A stretch of 64,000 nucleotides of DNA from positions 1,426,001 through 1,490,000 of the forward strand of contig NZ_CP024902.1 in assembly GCF_003330765.1 (NCBI RefSeq), in the 5' to 3' direction. This stretch comes from Burkholderia pyrrocinia (lineage in GTDB: Bacteria > Pseudomonadota > Gammaproteobacteria > Burkholderiales > Burkholderiaceae). The position numbers were made by a program, and so were the translations under genes. The notes under the pieces were generated by a model. That model made no database searches, was not told the DNA's origin, and saw only the letters and a list, made by a program, of their open reading frames with translations. Positions 9,494 through 18,501 of this stretch are shown in pieces. Numbering within the stretch: position 1 is the first letter of the stretch; every line of letters begins with the position of its first letter.

Positions 9494-10531
9494 ATGAGCC
9501 AAGACACTTCTCCGACACGTACACGTCGCAAGCCCGATGTTGCATATGCCCGTCTGGTCGAGATTGCCACCGAACGGGGGCTTACGCTTCTGACGCTCAA
9601 ATGGCGCGGGCTGAAGTCCTACTATGAATTCCGCTGCGAATCGGGCCATGACTTCACTCGCATAGGCACTGTCGCGATGCGAGGCACGATAACTTGCCTC
9701 CAGTGCGAGCAAGTGCGCGTGCAGGGCCGCTTTCAGGAGTTGCTGAGTGAACGCGGTCTTGTTTGTCATGAGGGATCCTATCTCGGTCAAACGGCGCGGC
9801 AACACTTCACCTGTCGTTCTGGACACGAATGGACTACTGAGGCTCGCAAGATTCTAGACGGTCATGGGTGTCCACGATGCGCAAAAGTTGAGTTGGCTGC
9901 TTGTCTCCTACATTCCGATGGCTTGAAACGCCTCCATGAGGCAGCGACGGAGCGCGGCGGTCGCTGTCTGACTGACACGTATATTGGTATCTCTGCCCAT
10001 TACGAATGGGAGTGTGCCGAGGGCCATCGATGGACAGCCGTGGCTCACAGAATCGTCGACGGTGGATGGCGCCCGCACTGTGCACGAATCAGACACGGAG
10101 AACAGCAACGTGATCCGAACGGTTTCCAGCGATTGCAGGCCGCAGCGGCGTTACGCGGCGGACAGCTTCTCTCGACGGCGTATCACCTGACAAACTCGAA
10201 GTACCGATTCCGATGCGCACGTGGACATGAATGGACGACGTGGGGGCATTTAGTGCTTGGCGGGGCATGGTGTTGGCATTGCGCCAATCTCGCGAAGCGC
10301 CGAACGATAGAGGACATGCAGGCGGTTGCTGCGGAGCGCGGTGGTCGATGTCTGAGTACCGAATATCACGGCAATCGAGTCAAATTGACATGGCAGTGCG
10401 CACACGGGCATGTGTGGGACTCAATGCCCAACACGGTGGTCAATCGCGGCGCATGGTGCCCGAACTGTTTTCGGTTGCGAATCACGCGCGATCCGATGTT
10501 GCGCCGACGCTATGATCACGAGGGGAAGTGA
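9494..10531 (+). CDS. Protein of five treble-clef/zinc-ribbon-like repeats, coupled to the bcp locus
   Basis: A 345-residue soluble protein whose start lies 5 bases after the bcpB stop, suggesting the same transcript. It is built from five units of about 60 residues with the pattern ERGG-x-CLS-x2-Y-x7-W-x-C-x2-GH-x-W, then about 15 residues, then CPxC. This resembles bacterial zinc-ribbon/treble-clef repeat families often found near restriction, toxin or mobile genes. Repeat 1 has D where the others have W after GH, and repeat 3 has RPHC instead of CxxC, so at least one zinc site is probably damaged. Repeats 1 and 2 are the most diverged. No signal peptide or membrane segment. Function unknown: DNA binding or a CDI accessory role are both guesses. 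Confidence 0.8.
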   Translation: MSQDTSPTRTRRKPDVAYARLVEIATERGLTLLTLKWRGLKSYYEFRCESGHDFTRIGTVAMRGTITCLQCEQVRVQGRFQELLSERGLVCHEGSYLGQTARQHFTCRSGHEWTTEARKILDGHGCPRCAKVELAACLLHSDGLKRLHEAATERGGRCLTDTYIGISAHYEWECAEGHRWTAVAHRIVDGGWRPHCARIRHGEQQRDPNGFQRLQAAAALRGGQLLSTAYHLTNSKYRFRCARGHEWTTWGHLVLGGAWCWHCANLAKRRTIEDMQAVAAERGGRCLSTEYHGNRVKLTWQCAHGHVWDSMPNTVVNRGAWCPNCFRLRITRDPMLRRRYDHEGK

Positions 10532-10645
10532 TTTGACCGTTGGAATCGTGGCGCGCGGCGACTACGACGAGTCTAGGCCAGACAACAGAAGAATGGGTGA
10601 GTGGGAAAGGGGGCGATCCGACGAGGCGGCCGACCTAGTTCCCGA

Positions 10646-10686
10646 GTATCCCCAAAGCCCACTACGAGCGGGCTTTGTTGGGATAC
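10646..10686. terminator. Long imperfect hairpin downstream of the bcp operon
   Basis: GTATCCC at 10646-10652 pairs with GGGATAC at 10680-10686. Inside it AAAGCCC at 10654-10660 pairs with GGGCTTT at 10670-10676, leaving a 9-base loop. The inner stem with its T-rich side resembles Burkholderia rho-independent terminators, but there is no long T run. It could end the bcp transcript or be a relic of the adjacent insertion sequence. Confidence 0.45.
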
Positions 10687-10702
10687 TGCTGAGCTCGAAC
10701 CA

Positions 10703-10933
10703 GCCCAGTATGCGAGTCACGAGTTCCAGCGCAAACTGGCCGCCTACGGCATGCGTTGCTCGATGAGCCGCAAGGGAAATTGTTGGGGCAACGCCCCGAC
10801 GGAAAGCTTCTTCAACAGCTTGAAGAACGAACGGGTTCACGCCAAGCGCTACCGGACGCATCAGGACGCGAAGGCTGACCTGTCCGAATACATCGAAGCG
10901 TTTTACAACCGCCGTCACGTTTCACTTCGATAA
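10703..10933 (+). pseudogene. IS3-family transposase OrfB, C-terminal remnant
   Basis: About 76 codons match the end of the DDE integrase domain of IS3-family OrfB: QYASHEF, then CWGNAPTES with the catalytic Glu of the DDE triad, then FFNSLKNE and a YIEAFYNRR end. The upstream two thirds, including both catalytic Asp residues, are absent, and the end turns to unrelated sequence (HVSLR, stop) before the usual conserved tail. CWGN replaces the usual CWDN. It is therefore a dead fragment. It marks the border between the bcp locus and the receptor gene and suggests past rearrangement there. Confidence 0.85.
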
Positions 10934-11032
10934 CGGCATCGAGCGCCGCGAACGGCGACGGACGAGCGGCTTCGAGTTGAGTGAGACCGGCTGCTCTCAC
11001 TGACAAACACTTTCGACTGCGACCGATTCGAC

Positions 11033-13138
11033 CTAGAACGAGTAGGCGAGCGATGCGAACAGGCTGCGCGGCGCGCCCGGCGTGACCCACTGGCTGTTGT
11101 ACGAGCTGACATAGGTCGTGCGATTGAACAGGTTGTTCAGTACGACCGACGCGCGCAGGTGCTTGTTGACTTGCACGTAGCTGTTGATCTGCACGGTCGC
11201 ATAGGCGGGTAGCTCGAAACCGTCCTGCGTGTTCGCCGTATTGCCGGCCCGGCGCCCGACATAGATCACGCCTGTGCCGACGCCCGCCTTGTCCGCGAAC
11301 GGCAGCGCGGTTTCGTACATGAGCAGCGCGCTGCCGCTCAGCCGCGGAATATCGACGAGGCGCGCGCCGGGTGTGAGCACGGCATCGCGTGTGACCTCGG
11401 CATCGACATACGCGAAGTTGACGATGCCGCGCAAGCCGTGGCCCAGGTCGCCGTTCCATTCGAATTCGACGCCGCGGCTGCGCACCTCGCCGGCCGCGCG
11501 CGAGAAGCCCGCATTCGCCGGATCGGCGGTCAATACGTTGCGCTTGTTGACGTAGAACGCCGCGACGGTCGCGAGCCAGCGAGCCCCGGCCCATTTCGCG
11601 CCGGCTTCGTAGCCATGCCCCTTCTCCGGGTCGAATGCACGACCGTCAGCATCGGCGCCGTTGTTCGGCCGGAACGAGTACGCGGTGTTCGCATACAGCG
11701 ACAGCGCGGGGCTCATTTCGTACACGACACCGATGCGCGGGCTCAACGCAGTCTGCAGCTGACTGCTCGTCACGCCTTTCAGGCGGTTCTCGACCGACTG
11801 ATGGAAGCGATCCCAGCGCAGCCCGGCGAGGATTTTCCAGTGAGATCCGAACGCCAGCGTGTCCTGCGCGTAGGCGCCTTGTCCGTCGTCGCGCTCGAGC
11901 AGGTTGGTCGCGGTGCGTAACGTCGGCGTCGGCTGGCCGTAGACGGGATCGAAGATGTCGATTGAATAAGGCGCGGCGGCGCTCGGCGTCGAGCGCGCGA
12001 CGAACTGATCGTAGTTGAAGCGATACGCATCGACGCCCATCACGAGCGTGTGGCCGATGGCGCCGGTGCGGAACTTGCCGGTCGTTTCGATGCGGCCTTG
12101 CAAGTCGTTCGAGTGAAACGCGACTTGTCGGTAGCGGCGCCACAGCGTGCGACCGTCCGGCTGCAGCGCGAACGCTTCGGACGAGCGACCGGACAGGTCG
12201 GTGTCGCGCTGCGCGAAGCCGGCGTTGATCGACCAGTTCCCATCGATGCGGTGCTCGAGCGTGAACTGGTGGCCCGTGTTGCGCACGTCGAAGTCGCCGT
12301 CGCGCGGCTCGCCGAGGAAGCGCGATGCGGGAATCGCGCCGAGTTGCCCGTTGACCGCTACCACGCCGCGATCGAGCGGCGCGCGCTGGCGCGCGCTTTC
12401 GAACTCGTAATGGAGCGTCGTGTCCGCGCCGATGTCCCACGTGAACGACGGTGCGAACAGGTAGCGTTTGCTCGACACCGTATCGCGGAAGCTGCCGTTG
12501 TTCTCGTTCATCGCGACGAAGCGGTATGCCAGCGATTTCGTGACGGGTCCGGTCGAATCGAGCGTCTCGCGCAACGCGCCGTAGCTGCCGGCCGACACGT
12601 CGACGGTGTTCGAGCGCGCGAACTGCGGCTGCTTCGTGGTGTAGCTGATGAGGCCGCCCGGATCGCCGCGGCCGTATAGCGCGGACGCAGGCCCCTTGAG
12701 CACCTCCATGCGTTCGAGGTTAGCGGTGTCGCGCGGGACGCTGATCCCGCGGTTCCACGAGAAGCCGTTGACGAGGTAGTCGGTGCCGGACGTATTTCCG
12801 TCGCCGGCAAATCCGCGCACCGCGTAGTTGTCCCACAGCCCGCCGAAGTTGTTCTGGCGTGCGACGCCCGCGATCCAGTCGTACAGATCCTCGCCGCGCG
12901 TCGCGGCGACGGTCTGGGCCAGTTTCGCGTCGACGCTGCTGACCGCGAACGGAATCTCCATCACGTCCGTCTCGGTGCGCGTCGCGCTCGTCGATTCGGG
13001 CGCGCGAAACGGCGCGGTCGTGCGCTGCCCGGAGACCTCGATGGCGGGCAGCGGCACTTCCTGCGCATCGGCGGCGCTCAGACCGGCCGTGCCGACGACG
13101 ATGGCCATCGGTGCGGCCGCCCAGTTTTTCCTGCCCAT
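11033..13138 (-). CDS. TonB-dependent siderophore receptor (no N-terminal signalling domain)
   Basis: A 701-residue outer-membrane receptor. The start at 13138 is chosen because it has an AAAGGA site and gives a signal peptide (MGRKNWAAAP to ADAQ); the longer frame upstream is not export-like. The plug domain (about residues 45-160) shows the family signatures AVRGF and LKGPASALYG-GDPGG, followed by a 22-strand-type barrel that ends LAYSF. Such receptors import ferric siderophores using TonB energy. There is no STN domain and no adjacent sigma factor, so direct Fur control fits, and a 19-base Fur-like palindrome lies upstream. The siderophore cannot be told; hydroxamates or catecholates are typical. 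It stands alone between two IS3 remnants. Confidence 0.92.
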   Translation of the reverse strand: MGRKNWAAAPMAIVVGTAGLSAADAQEVPLPAIEVSGQRTTAPFRAPESTSATRTETDVMEIPFAVSSVDAKLAQTVAATRGEDLYDWIAGVARQNNFGGLWDNYAVRGFAGDGNTSGTDYLVNGFSWNRGISVPRDTANLERMEVLKGPASALYGRGDPGGLISYTTKQPQFARSNTVDVSAGSYGALRETLDSTGPVTKSLAYRFVAMNENNGSFRDTVSSKRYLFAPSFTWDIGADTTLHYEFESARQRAPLDRGVVAVNGQLGAIPASRFLGEPRDGDFDVRNTGHQFTLEHRIDGNWSINAGFAQRDTDLSGRSSEAFALQPDGRTLWRRYRQVAFHSNDLQGRIETTGKFRTGAIGHTLVMGVDAYRFNYDQFVARSTPSAAAPYSIDIFDPVYGQPTPTLRTATNLLERDDGQGAYAQDTLAFGSHWKILAGLRWDRFHQSVENRLKGVTSSQLQTALSPRIGVVYEMSPALSLYANTAYSFRPNNGADADGRAFDPEKGHGYEAGAKWAGARWLATVAAFYVNKRNVLTADPANAGFSRAAGEVRSRGVEFEWNGDLGHGLRGIVNFAYVDAEVTRDAVLTPGARLVDIPRLSGSALLMYETALPFADKAGVGTGVIYVGRRAGNTANTQDGFELPAYATVQINSYVQVNKHLRASVVLNNLFNRTTYVSSYNSQWVTPGAPRSLFASLAYSF

Positions 13139-13231
13139 ACCCGTCCTTTGATGTGGTTCGCGTTCGGGCATGGCGGACGGCTTCGCGCCGGCATCTGTGT
13201 CCCAAACAGTACATTCGTGCAGAAATTTAAT

Positions 13232-13250
13232 GCAAATGAGATGCATTTGC
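13232..13250 (-). promoter_or_regulatory. Fur-box-like operator upstream of the siderophore receptor
   Basis: GCAAATG, five bases, CATTTGC: a perfect 7-base inverted repeat resembling Fur boxes of Burkholderia (GCAAATGAGAATCATTTGC type). It lies about 95 bases upstream of the chosen receptor start, where a promoter is expected, and 23 bases from the small plus-strand frame at 13273, so it could control both. Confidence 0.7.
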
Positions 13251-13272
13251 AATCGTAAGATCATGCTTTTGT

Positions 13273-13557
13273 GTGCGACGCGAAGCGGCCGGTAACGGGG
13301 CGGCCGCCGTCGATCTGCCGGTGCGCAACGGCGATACCGACGATCAGATCGCGACGACGACCGACCTGTTCGAGCGGATGCGATTGGCCATGGATTTCGA
13401 GAGCGGCGGGATCGTCACCGGTTCGCTCGCAGTCGGCGAAGCGGGAGCGCTGCGGTTCCGGCTGATGCTCGACGTCGCATCCGGACGAAAATCCCGAAGC
13501 GAGGAGTGCATCGGCGAACGCGAGTTCGTGCTGTCGCTGTGCGGCGAGATCATGTGA
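13273..13557 (+). CDS. Hypothetical protein, possibly a gene fragment
   Basis: A 94-codon frame with the strong G/C third-position bias of genuine genes here and a protein-like composition (segment DLFERMRLAMDFESGG, later LRFRLMLDV). The first possible start is a GTG with no clear ribosome site, and the frame stays open a little upstream, so it may be the tail of a disrupted gene. No family recognised, no signal peptide or membrane helix. It is divergent from the receptor and sits beside a rearranged IS region. The bases between its end and the IS3 remnant (13558-13934) show no gene I can support. Confidence 0.35.
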   Translation: MRREAAGNGAAAVDLPVRNGDTDDQIATTTDLFERMRLAMDFESGGIVTGSLAVGEAGALRFRLMLDVASGRKSRSEECIGEREFVLSLCGEIM

Positions 13558-13934
13558 CGCGGCGGAACGACCTATTGCAATGCGCCGCCAGTAACATTTT
13601 CCCTGTAGCCGGGCAGGACTACGATGTTTTCTTGGACTGTGAGCGTCGTACGTGTCGGACAGCAATTCGCAGAATCGACAAAGATGGCTTAGATGAACCT
13701 GTTAGCGCAACATCGGCAAGGAAGTGCTCGGCCATGTGAAGGCGAGTCGGGATAGCTGGCCGGTTCTGAAACATACAAGGGTATTAGTCGCGCATGACGA
13801 GCGACGGGCGGCGATCCCTAAACACCGCTATCTGACGGAGCGTGCGCCGGGTATGCCGGCCTCCCTTTCTCAGACCACGGAGCGGTGAAAACCTGAATCC
13901 TGGGCTGGCCAGGCTCGATGGACCTTGGTAGGAA

Positions 13935-14170
13935 GTGATGGCGATGCGCTATTGGGGGCGGCGCTCGTTGTTGAACTGTCGCCAGCGTTCGATGAGCACC
14001 TTGGCTCCGGCACGGGTACGGAACTATTCGCGGTTCAGCAGTTCGTCACGCAACTTGCCGTCGAAGCTCTCGACGAATCCATTTTGCGACGAACTGCCGG
14101 GCGCGACGAAGGTCGGGCCGATTGCTGCATCTCGAAGCCACACGTTCGAATCGCGCAGGGCGGGCCAGTC
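13935..14170 (-). pseudogene. IS3-family transposase remnant (integrase C-terminus) with in-frame stops
   Basis: On the minus strand the translation shows [18 protein letters not shown], then [20 protein letters not shown], a stop codon, FRTRAGAKVLIERWRQFNNERRPQ and a second stop. This is the end of an IS3-group transposase integrase domain, with the catalytic Glu in GFVES. Two stops and the missing N-terminal part make it a pseudogene. Its sequence differs from the remnant at 10703-10933, so two different elements inserted on either side of the receptor gene. It ends about 50 bases from the 3' end of glmS. Confidence 0.85.
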
Positions 14171-14219
14171 TGAACCTTCCAGAACCTTCCGGTGTTACAA
14201 CCGGGGTTACCCAACCTCA

Positions 14220-16037
14220 TCACTCAACCGTCACCGATTTCGCCAGGTTCCTCGGCTTGTCGATATCCGCCCCACGCAAACACGCCGCGTGATACGCGAG
14301 CAGCTGCAACGGCACGACGTGCAGGATCGGCGACAGCAGCCCGTAGTAATCCGGCATCCGCAGCACCGACACGCCTTCGCTGTTGTCGATCCGCGTATCG
14401 GCATCGGCAAACACGTAAAGCTGCCCGCCGCGCGCCCGCACTTCCTGCATGTTCGACTTGAGCTTTTCGAGCAGCGCGTCGTTTGGCGCGATCGTCGCGA
14501 CAGGCATCGTGTGGGTCACGAGCGCCAGCGGCCCGTGCTTCAGCTCGCCCGCGGGATACGCTTCCGCATGGATATACGAAATCTCCTTCAGCTTCAGCGC
14601 ACCCTCGAGCGCGATCGGGTAGTGCAGCCCGCGCCCGAGAAACAGCGCATTCTCGTGCTGCGCGAATTCCGCCGCCCAGCGCTCGATCTGCGGCTCGAGT
14701 CCGAGCACTTCGTCGAGCGCGCCGGGCAGTCGCCGCAATTGCATCGTGTAGCGCGCGAGCTGCGCGTCGTCGACGTAGCCGCGCAGCCGCCCGAGCGTGA
14801 CGGCGAGAATGAACAGCGCGACGAGCTGGGTCGTGAACGCCTTGGTCGACGCGACGCCGATTTCCGGGCCGGCGCGCGTCAGGAAGCGCAGGCCGGTCTG
14901 ACGCATCATCGCGCTGGTCGGCACGTTGCAGATCGCCAGTGTGTCGATGTGGCCGAGCGCCTGCGCGTATTTGAGCGCGGCGAGCGTGTCGGCGGTCTCG
15001 CCGGATTGCGACACGCTCACCACCAGCGTGTTCGGCAGCGCGAGCGCGTCGCTGTAACGGTATTCGCTCGCGATCTCGACCTGCGCGGGCACGCGCGCGA
15101 TCGTTTCGAGCCAGCGGCGGGCGGTCAGCCCGGAATAATGACTCGTGCCGCACGCGAGAATCAGCACGTTGTCGATCTGCTCGAACGCCCGCGCGGCGTC
15201 CGGGCCGAATACCGACGGATCGAACAGCCCCGCATCGGGGATGGTCGCGGCCACGGCCTGCGGTTGCTCGAAAATCTCCTTCTGCATGAAATGCCGGTAC
15301 GGCCCGAGTTCGACCACGGCCTGCGCGGAGGAAACGGTTTGTATCGTGCGCTCGACCGGTGCGCCGGTGCGATCGAGGACCCTCGCGCCATTCGGCGTCA
15401 ACTCGACGATGTCGCCTTCCTCGAGAAAGATGAAGCGGTCGGTGATGCCGGCGAGCGCGAGCGCGTCGGACGCGAGAAAGCATTCGCCGTCCTTCAGGCC
15501 GACGACGAGCGGCGAGCCGGCCCGCGCGCCGATCAGCCGCTGCGGCTCGTGCTTGCTGAACACCGCGATCGCGTAGGCGCCGTGAAGCTGCGACGTCGCA
15601 TCGCGCACGGCGGCGAGCAGGTCGCCGCGATACATGCTGTGGATCAGGTGAGCAACGACCTCGGTGTCGGTCTGTCCGTCGAATTCGTAGTGCTCGTCTG
15701 AAAGTTGCTTGCGCAACGTTTCGTGATTCTCGATGATGCCGTTGTGAACGAGTGCGATTTCATCGCGCGAGAAGATCGGATGCGCGTTGCAGGTCGCCGG
15801 CGCGCCGTGCGTCGCCCAGCGCGTGTGCGCGATGCCGGTACTGCCGGTCAGGCCGGCGCTGCGCACGTGCGCGTCGAGATCGGCGACGCGCGATACGCTG
15901 CGCTCGCGGCGCGCCTGGCCGTCGACGACCGTCGCCACCCCGCATGAATCGTAGCCGCGATATTCGAGGCGCCGCAAACCTTCAATCAGAATCGGAACGA
16001 TGTCCCGTTGCGCGACCGCGCCGACGATGCCACACAT
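14220..16037 (-). CDS. glmS: Glutamine-fructose-6-phosphate aminotransferase (isomerizing), probable second copy
   Basis: A 605-residue cytoplasmic enzyme making glucosamine-6-phosphate from fructose-6-phosphate and glutamine, the entry to UDP-GlcNAc. The start giving MCGIVGA is required because Cys2 becomes the N-terminal nucleophile of the class II glutamine amidotransferase domain; AAGGAG lies 8 bases upstream. The N-terminal domain has HTRWATHG and HNGIIEN; two SIS sugar-isomerase domains follow, with SQSGETADT and the conserved C-terminus AKSVTVE. Length is normal. Housekeeping glmS usually sits next to glmU; here it follows an exported unknown protein and lies near wecB, so a second copy dedicated to a polysaccharide is inferred. 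It sits 49 bases downstream of the previous minus-strand gene, likely in one operon. Confidence 0.95.
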   Translation of the reverse strand: MCGIVGAVAQRDIVPILIEGLRRLEYRGYDSCGVATVVDGQARRERSVSRVADLDAHVRSAGLTGSTGIAHTRWATHGAPATCNAHPIFSRDEIALVHNGIIENHETLRKQLSDEHYEFDGQTDTEVVAHLIHSMYRGDLLAAVRDATSQLHGAYAIAVFSKHEPQRLIGARAGSPLVVGLKDGECFLASDALALAGITDRFIFLEEGDIVELTPNGARVLDRTGAPVERTIQTVSSAQAVVELGPYRHFMQKEIFEQPQAVAATIPDAGLFDPSVFGPDAARAFEQIDNVLILACGTSHYSGLTARRWLETIARVPAQVEIASEYRYSDALALPNTLVVSVSQSGETADTLAALKYAQALGHIDTLAICNVPTSAMMRQTGLRFLTRAGPEIGVASTKAFTTQLVALFILAVTLGRLRGYVDDAQLARYTMQLRRLPGALDEVLGLEPQIERWAAEFAQHENALFLGRGLHYPIALEGALKLKEISYIHAEAYPAGELKHGPLALVTHTMPVATIAPNDALLEKLKSNMQEVRARGGQLYVFADADTRIDNSEGVSVLRMPDYYGLLSPILHVVPLQLLAYHAACLRGADIDKPRNLAKSVTVE

Positions 16038-16086
16038 GACCCGTCTCCTTCCCTGTGATTTATCCCGGACCACGCACACGCTTGCG

Positions 16087-17175
16087 TCAGCGCGACGCGG
16101 TCTCCGTTGTCGCCGCCGTCGTGAATCCGCACTGAGCGGGCACGACAGGGGCGGTCATCCGGCTTTCGAATGCCAGATAAAGCGACTCCTCCAGTACGTT
16201 CCAGTGTGCGCCGTGCCGGTAGGGGCCCGATCGCGCATGCCAGCACGCGACCGTGCTCCAGTCATTCATCTTGAATGCGACCAGCGCGATCAAACTCCAT
16301 GGATAATCGGTGCCGGCGAGCTGTGGCCAGGTCTTGCCGTATTTCTGCATCCACTGCGCATAAATCCTCTCGTTCGATTGTTCGGGAACCTGAATGCCGG
16401 ACAGGAGCGGGAAGATCTGCGCGACTTTCGCCGGATAAAAGCTCGTATCGCTGATTCGCTGCGTGCTGGCGCGAAAGCCGGATTGCGCGCCGCGCCAGAA
16501 CACCTTCAGGATCGCCGACGCGAGCTGGTCGGCGCGCTGGCTCCACGGGCCCGCGTGCGTGTAGTCGGCATGCTGGACGTAGTGGGCCGCGAGCGCCTGG
16601 AACGCGCTGTGTACCTCGACGTTGTCCATCAGCAGCGCGACGTGCAGCGTCGACGAGATCTGATAGACGCCGGAGGGTTTGTCGAGCAGCGTGTCCAGAT
16701 GCGTGCCTGCGCGGTTGAGGCTGAGTTCCCACGCGGCAGGCATGCCGTCGGGTGGTGCGAAGCGGGCGAGCAGCTCGATCCAGGTCGCCATCATCGCGTC
16801 GTCGGCATCGGCTTCGGCACATGCGCTGTACTGGCCATTCTTCACGCAGTAGCGATCGAAGCCGCCATCCTGATGCTGGCGAGGCAACAACCATGCGATC
16901 CACGCGAGTGCCGCCTGACGGGCGTCGAGTTGTGCGTCGGCGGCGGCGAGCAGTGCCTTCGCCGCGAAATAAGGATCGATGCCGGCGCCGTTCAGGCGCA
17001 CGGTGATCGCGCCGTCGGGGCGTTGGTACATCCCGTTGAGCTGGAGCTCGGCCGCGCTCGCGTGCAGCGCGAAGCCGCACGCGACGACGCAGCAGGCAAC
17101 GCGCCACGACCGGCACAGCCGGGTGGCGGCCGCCACGCATGCGCGTGCGGTCGGGAAAAGCGCGGGCCGATTCAT
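16087..17175 (-). CDS. Exported protein of unknown function, upstream partner of glmS
   Basis: A 362-residue protein with an N-terminal signal region (basic start, then a hydrophobic run ending HASAA near residue 42); the first mature residues are ELQLNG. The body is helical, rich in Trp, Asp and Ala, with patterns such as QDGGFDRYC and [16 protein letters not shown] that recall six-hairpin (alpha/alpha)6 glycosidase or polysaccharide-lyase-like barrels; this resemblance is weak and I do not claim an activity. A GGAG site precedes the ATG. It is 49 bases upstream of glmS on the same strand, and wecB starts divergently 1.3 kb away, so a periplasmic role in handling an amino-sugar polysaccharide is a reasonable inference. 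Confidence 0.75.
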   Translation of the reverse strand: MNRPALFPTARACVAAATRLCRSWRVACCVVACGFALHASAAELQLNGMYQRPDGAITVRLNGAGIDPYFAAKALLAAADAQLDARQAALAWIAWLLPRQHQDGGFDRYCVKNGQYSACAEADADDAMMATWIELLARFAPPDGMPAAWELSLNRAGTHLDTLLDKPSGVYQISSTLHVALLMDNVEVHSAFQALAAHYVQHADYTHAGPWSQRADQLASAILKVFWRGAQSGFRASTQRISDTSFYPAKVAQIFPLLSGIQVPEQSNERIYAQWMQKYGKTWPQLAGTDYPWSLIALVAFKMNDWSTVACWHARSGPYRHGAHWNVLEESLYLAFESRMTAPVVPAQCGFTTAATTETASR

Positions 17176-18501
17176 GATCGGGGGCTCCTGCGCAATCGTC
17201 GCCGGGCGCGGCGTTGGCCGCGTCGCGCGCCGGCGAGCGTGTCGACATTGGGGCTCAGTTCACCTTGGCGATGGTGAACATGAGGCTTGTGCCGTGATTC
17301 GCGCTCACGAGCCGGTTCTTCGCATGAGAGCCCGAAGGCGGCCGGTGGATCGCGCGGATGTCAACGGGAAGCGGCGGCACGTTCGTCGCGCGGGGCGGTT
17401 GTCTTTCGCCCCGGGCGGACGCATCGTGTCGCCTCCCGGCTTCGTTGCTTTGGCGTCCCCGTCTGTCTGCTGTCGTGCACGTACATCGGGACGCACCTGT
17501 CTGGCATTAAGCAAGGCATGAGCCATCGGCCGCGATGCCCTGCGCAGCAAGGGGCGGGGTGCCGGCCGCGGGTGCGGCTCGCGCGGCGGCGGCGTGTTTT
17601 GATTCATCGACGAATCAGCTTGTGCGCATGCGGCGCGATTGCGCGCGGTCGGGTTCACGGCCCGCACGCGTCACGCGGCGGGCGATTTGTCTGCCTAACC
17701 TGCGCCGCCTTGCCGGGTGTGGCTTGGCGTGGTTGGGCGTCACGCGCCGTTCGTTGCGAGTGCATCGGCCGGGAAGGCGTGGCGGAGCCCGCTGCTGCAT
17801 TCAGCGGATGGGCCGAACTCCGATGTAACGACCCCGTTCGGGATCTGCGTTACACATTCGCAACATTTCCCGCCCGTCGATTCGTGTGACGCGAACGATG
17901 CTGCGTGTCGGGGAAATCCTCCGTTCGTGACCGTGGCCGGACGGTCGATTGCATGCTGCGCACTGCACAGACAAAAGTGGCGAATCGAAGCGACGCAAAG
18001 CGTTTCGAAAGAAGCATGAGGTCCGATGCGAAACGGGCGCTCGACACGCGCTCTACACGAATTTGCCATTCATCGGACGACGTCGCCGATGGATCGCACG
18101 ACCGCCCGGATGTTTATCCGTGTCGCGCTCGCTCGGCGATGCGACGCTCGTAGCAGTTGTGAAACATTCCATTGCGCGCGGCATGTGCGCCGCATGCGCG
18201 GCGCGAACCGGGCCCGGCCGCAGGAAGGCTGGTTTGAATATTGCTCTAGTGGGGAGTGACGCGACGAACAGACGTGACGCTCGACACAGCGGGGAATGAC
18301 CCATGACGTGAATGATCAACTGCAACGGGATGCCGGTAGTACGACGATTCGCGTGGCGGAGACCTCGCGGACAGGACGGCGCGCTCGCCCCGCGACACCG
18401 CCACGTGCAGATCGCGTGCGAGTACGGGAAGCGCCGCCTGAATACAGGCTTCGCGCCACGAGCAGGGTCATACGGCGCGAAGTGGCTAAACGAGGATAAC
18501 G
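17176..18501. other. Long intergenic region without a supported gene
   Basis: About 1.3 kb between the divergent glmS operon and wecB. Open frames exist on both strands but are rich in Arg and Cys, lack the local codon bias and have no ribosome sites. It must carry the promoters for both transcripts. No RNA gene or clear operator was recognised. Confidence 0.55.

Noticed and set aside
10980..11001. AGTGAGA-N8-TCTCACT hairpin as terminator of the siderophore receptor
   Set aside because: Short stem without a T run on either strand; not convincing.
13935..15701. A 588-codon plus-strand frame over the IS3 remnant and glmS
   Set aside because: It is antisense to glmS, Arg/His-rich, and has no motif; glmS on the minus strand has complete domains.
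14220..16037. glmS ribozyme or riboswitch in the leader
   Set aside because: The leader is only 49 bases after the previous gene and shows no ribozyme core; such elements belong to Gram-positive bacteria.
17287..17889. A 200-codon frame in the wecB upstream region
   Set aside because: Rich in Arg, Cys and Trp, without third-position bias, ribosome site or homology signals.
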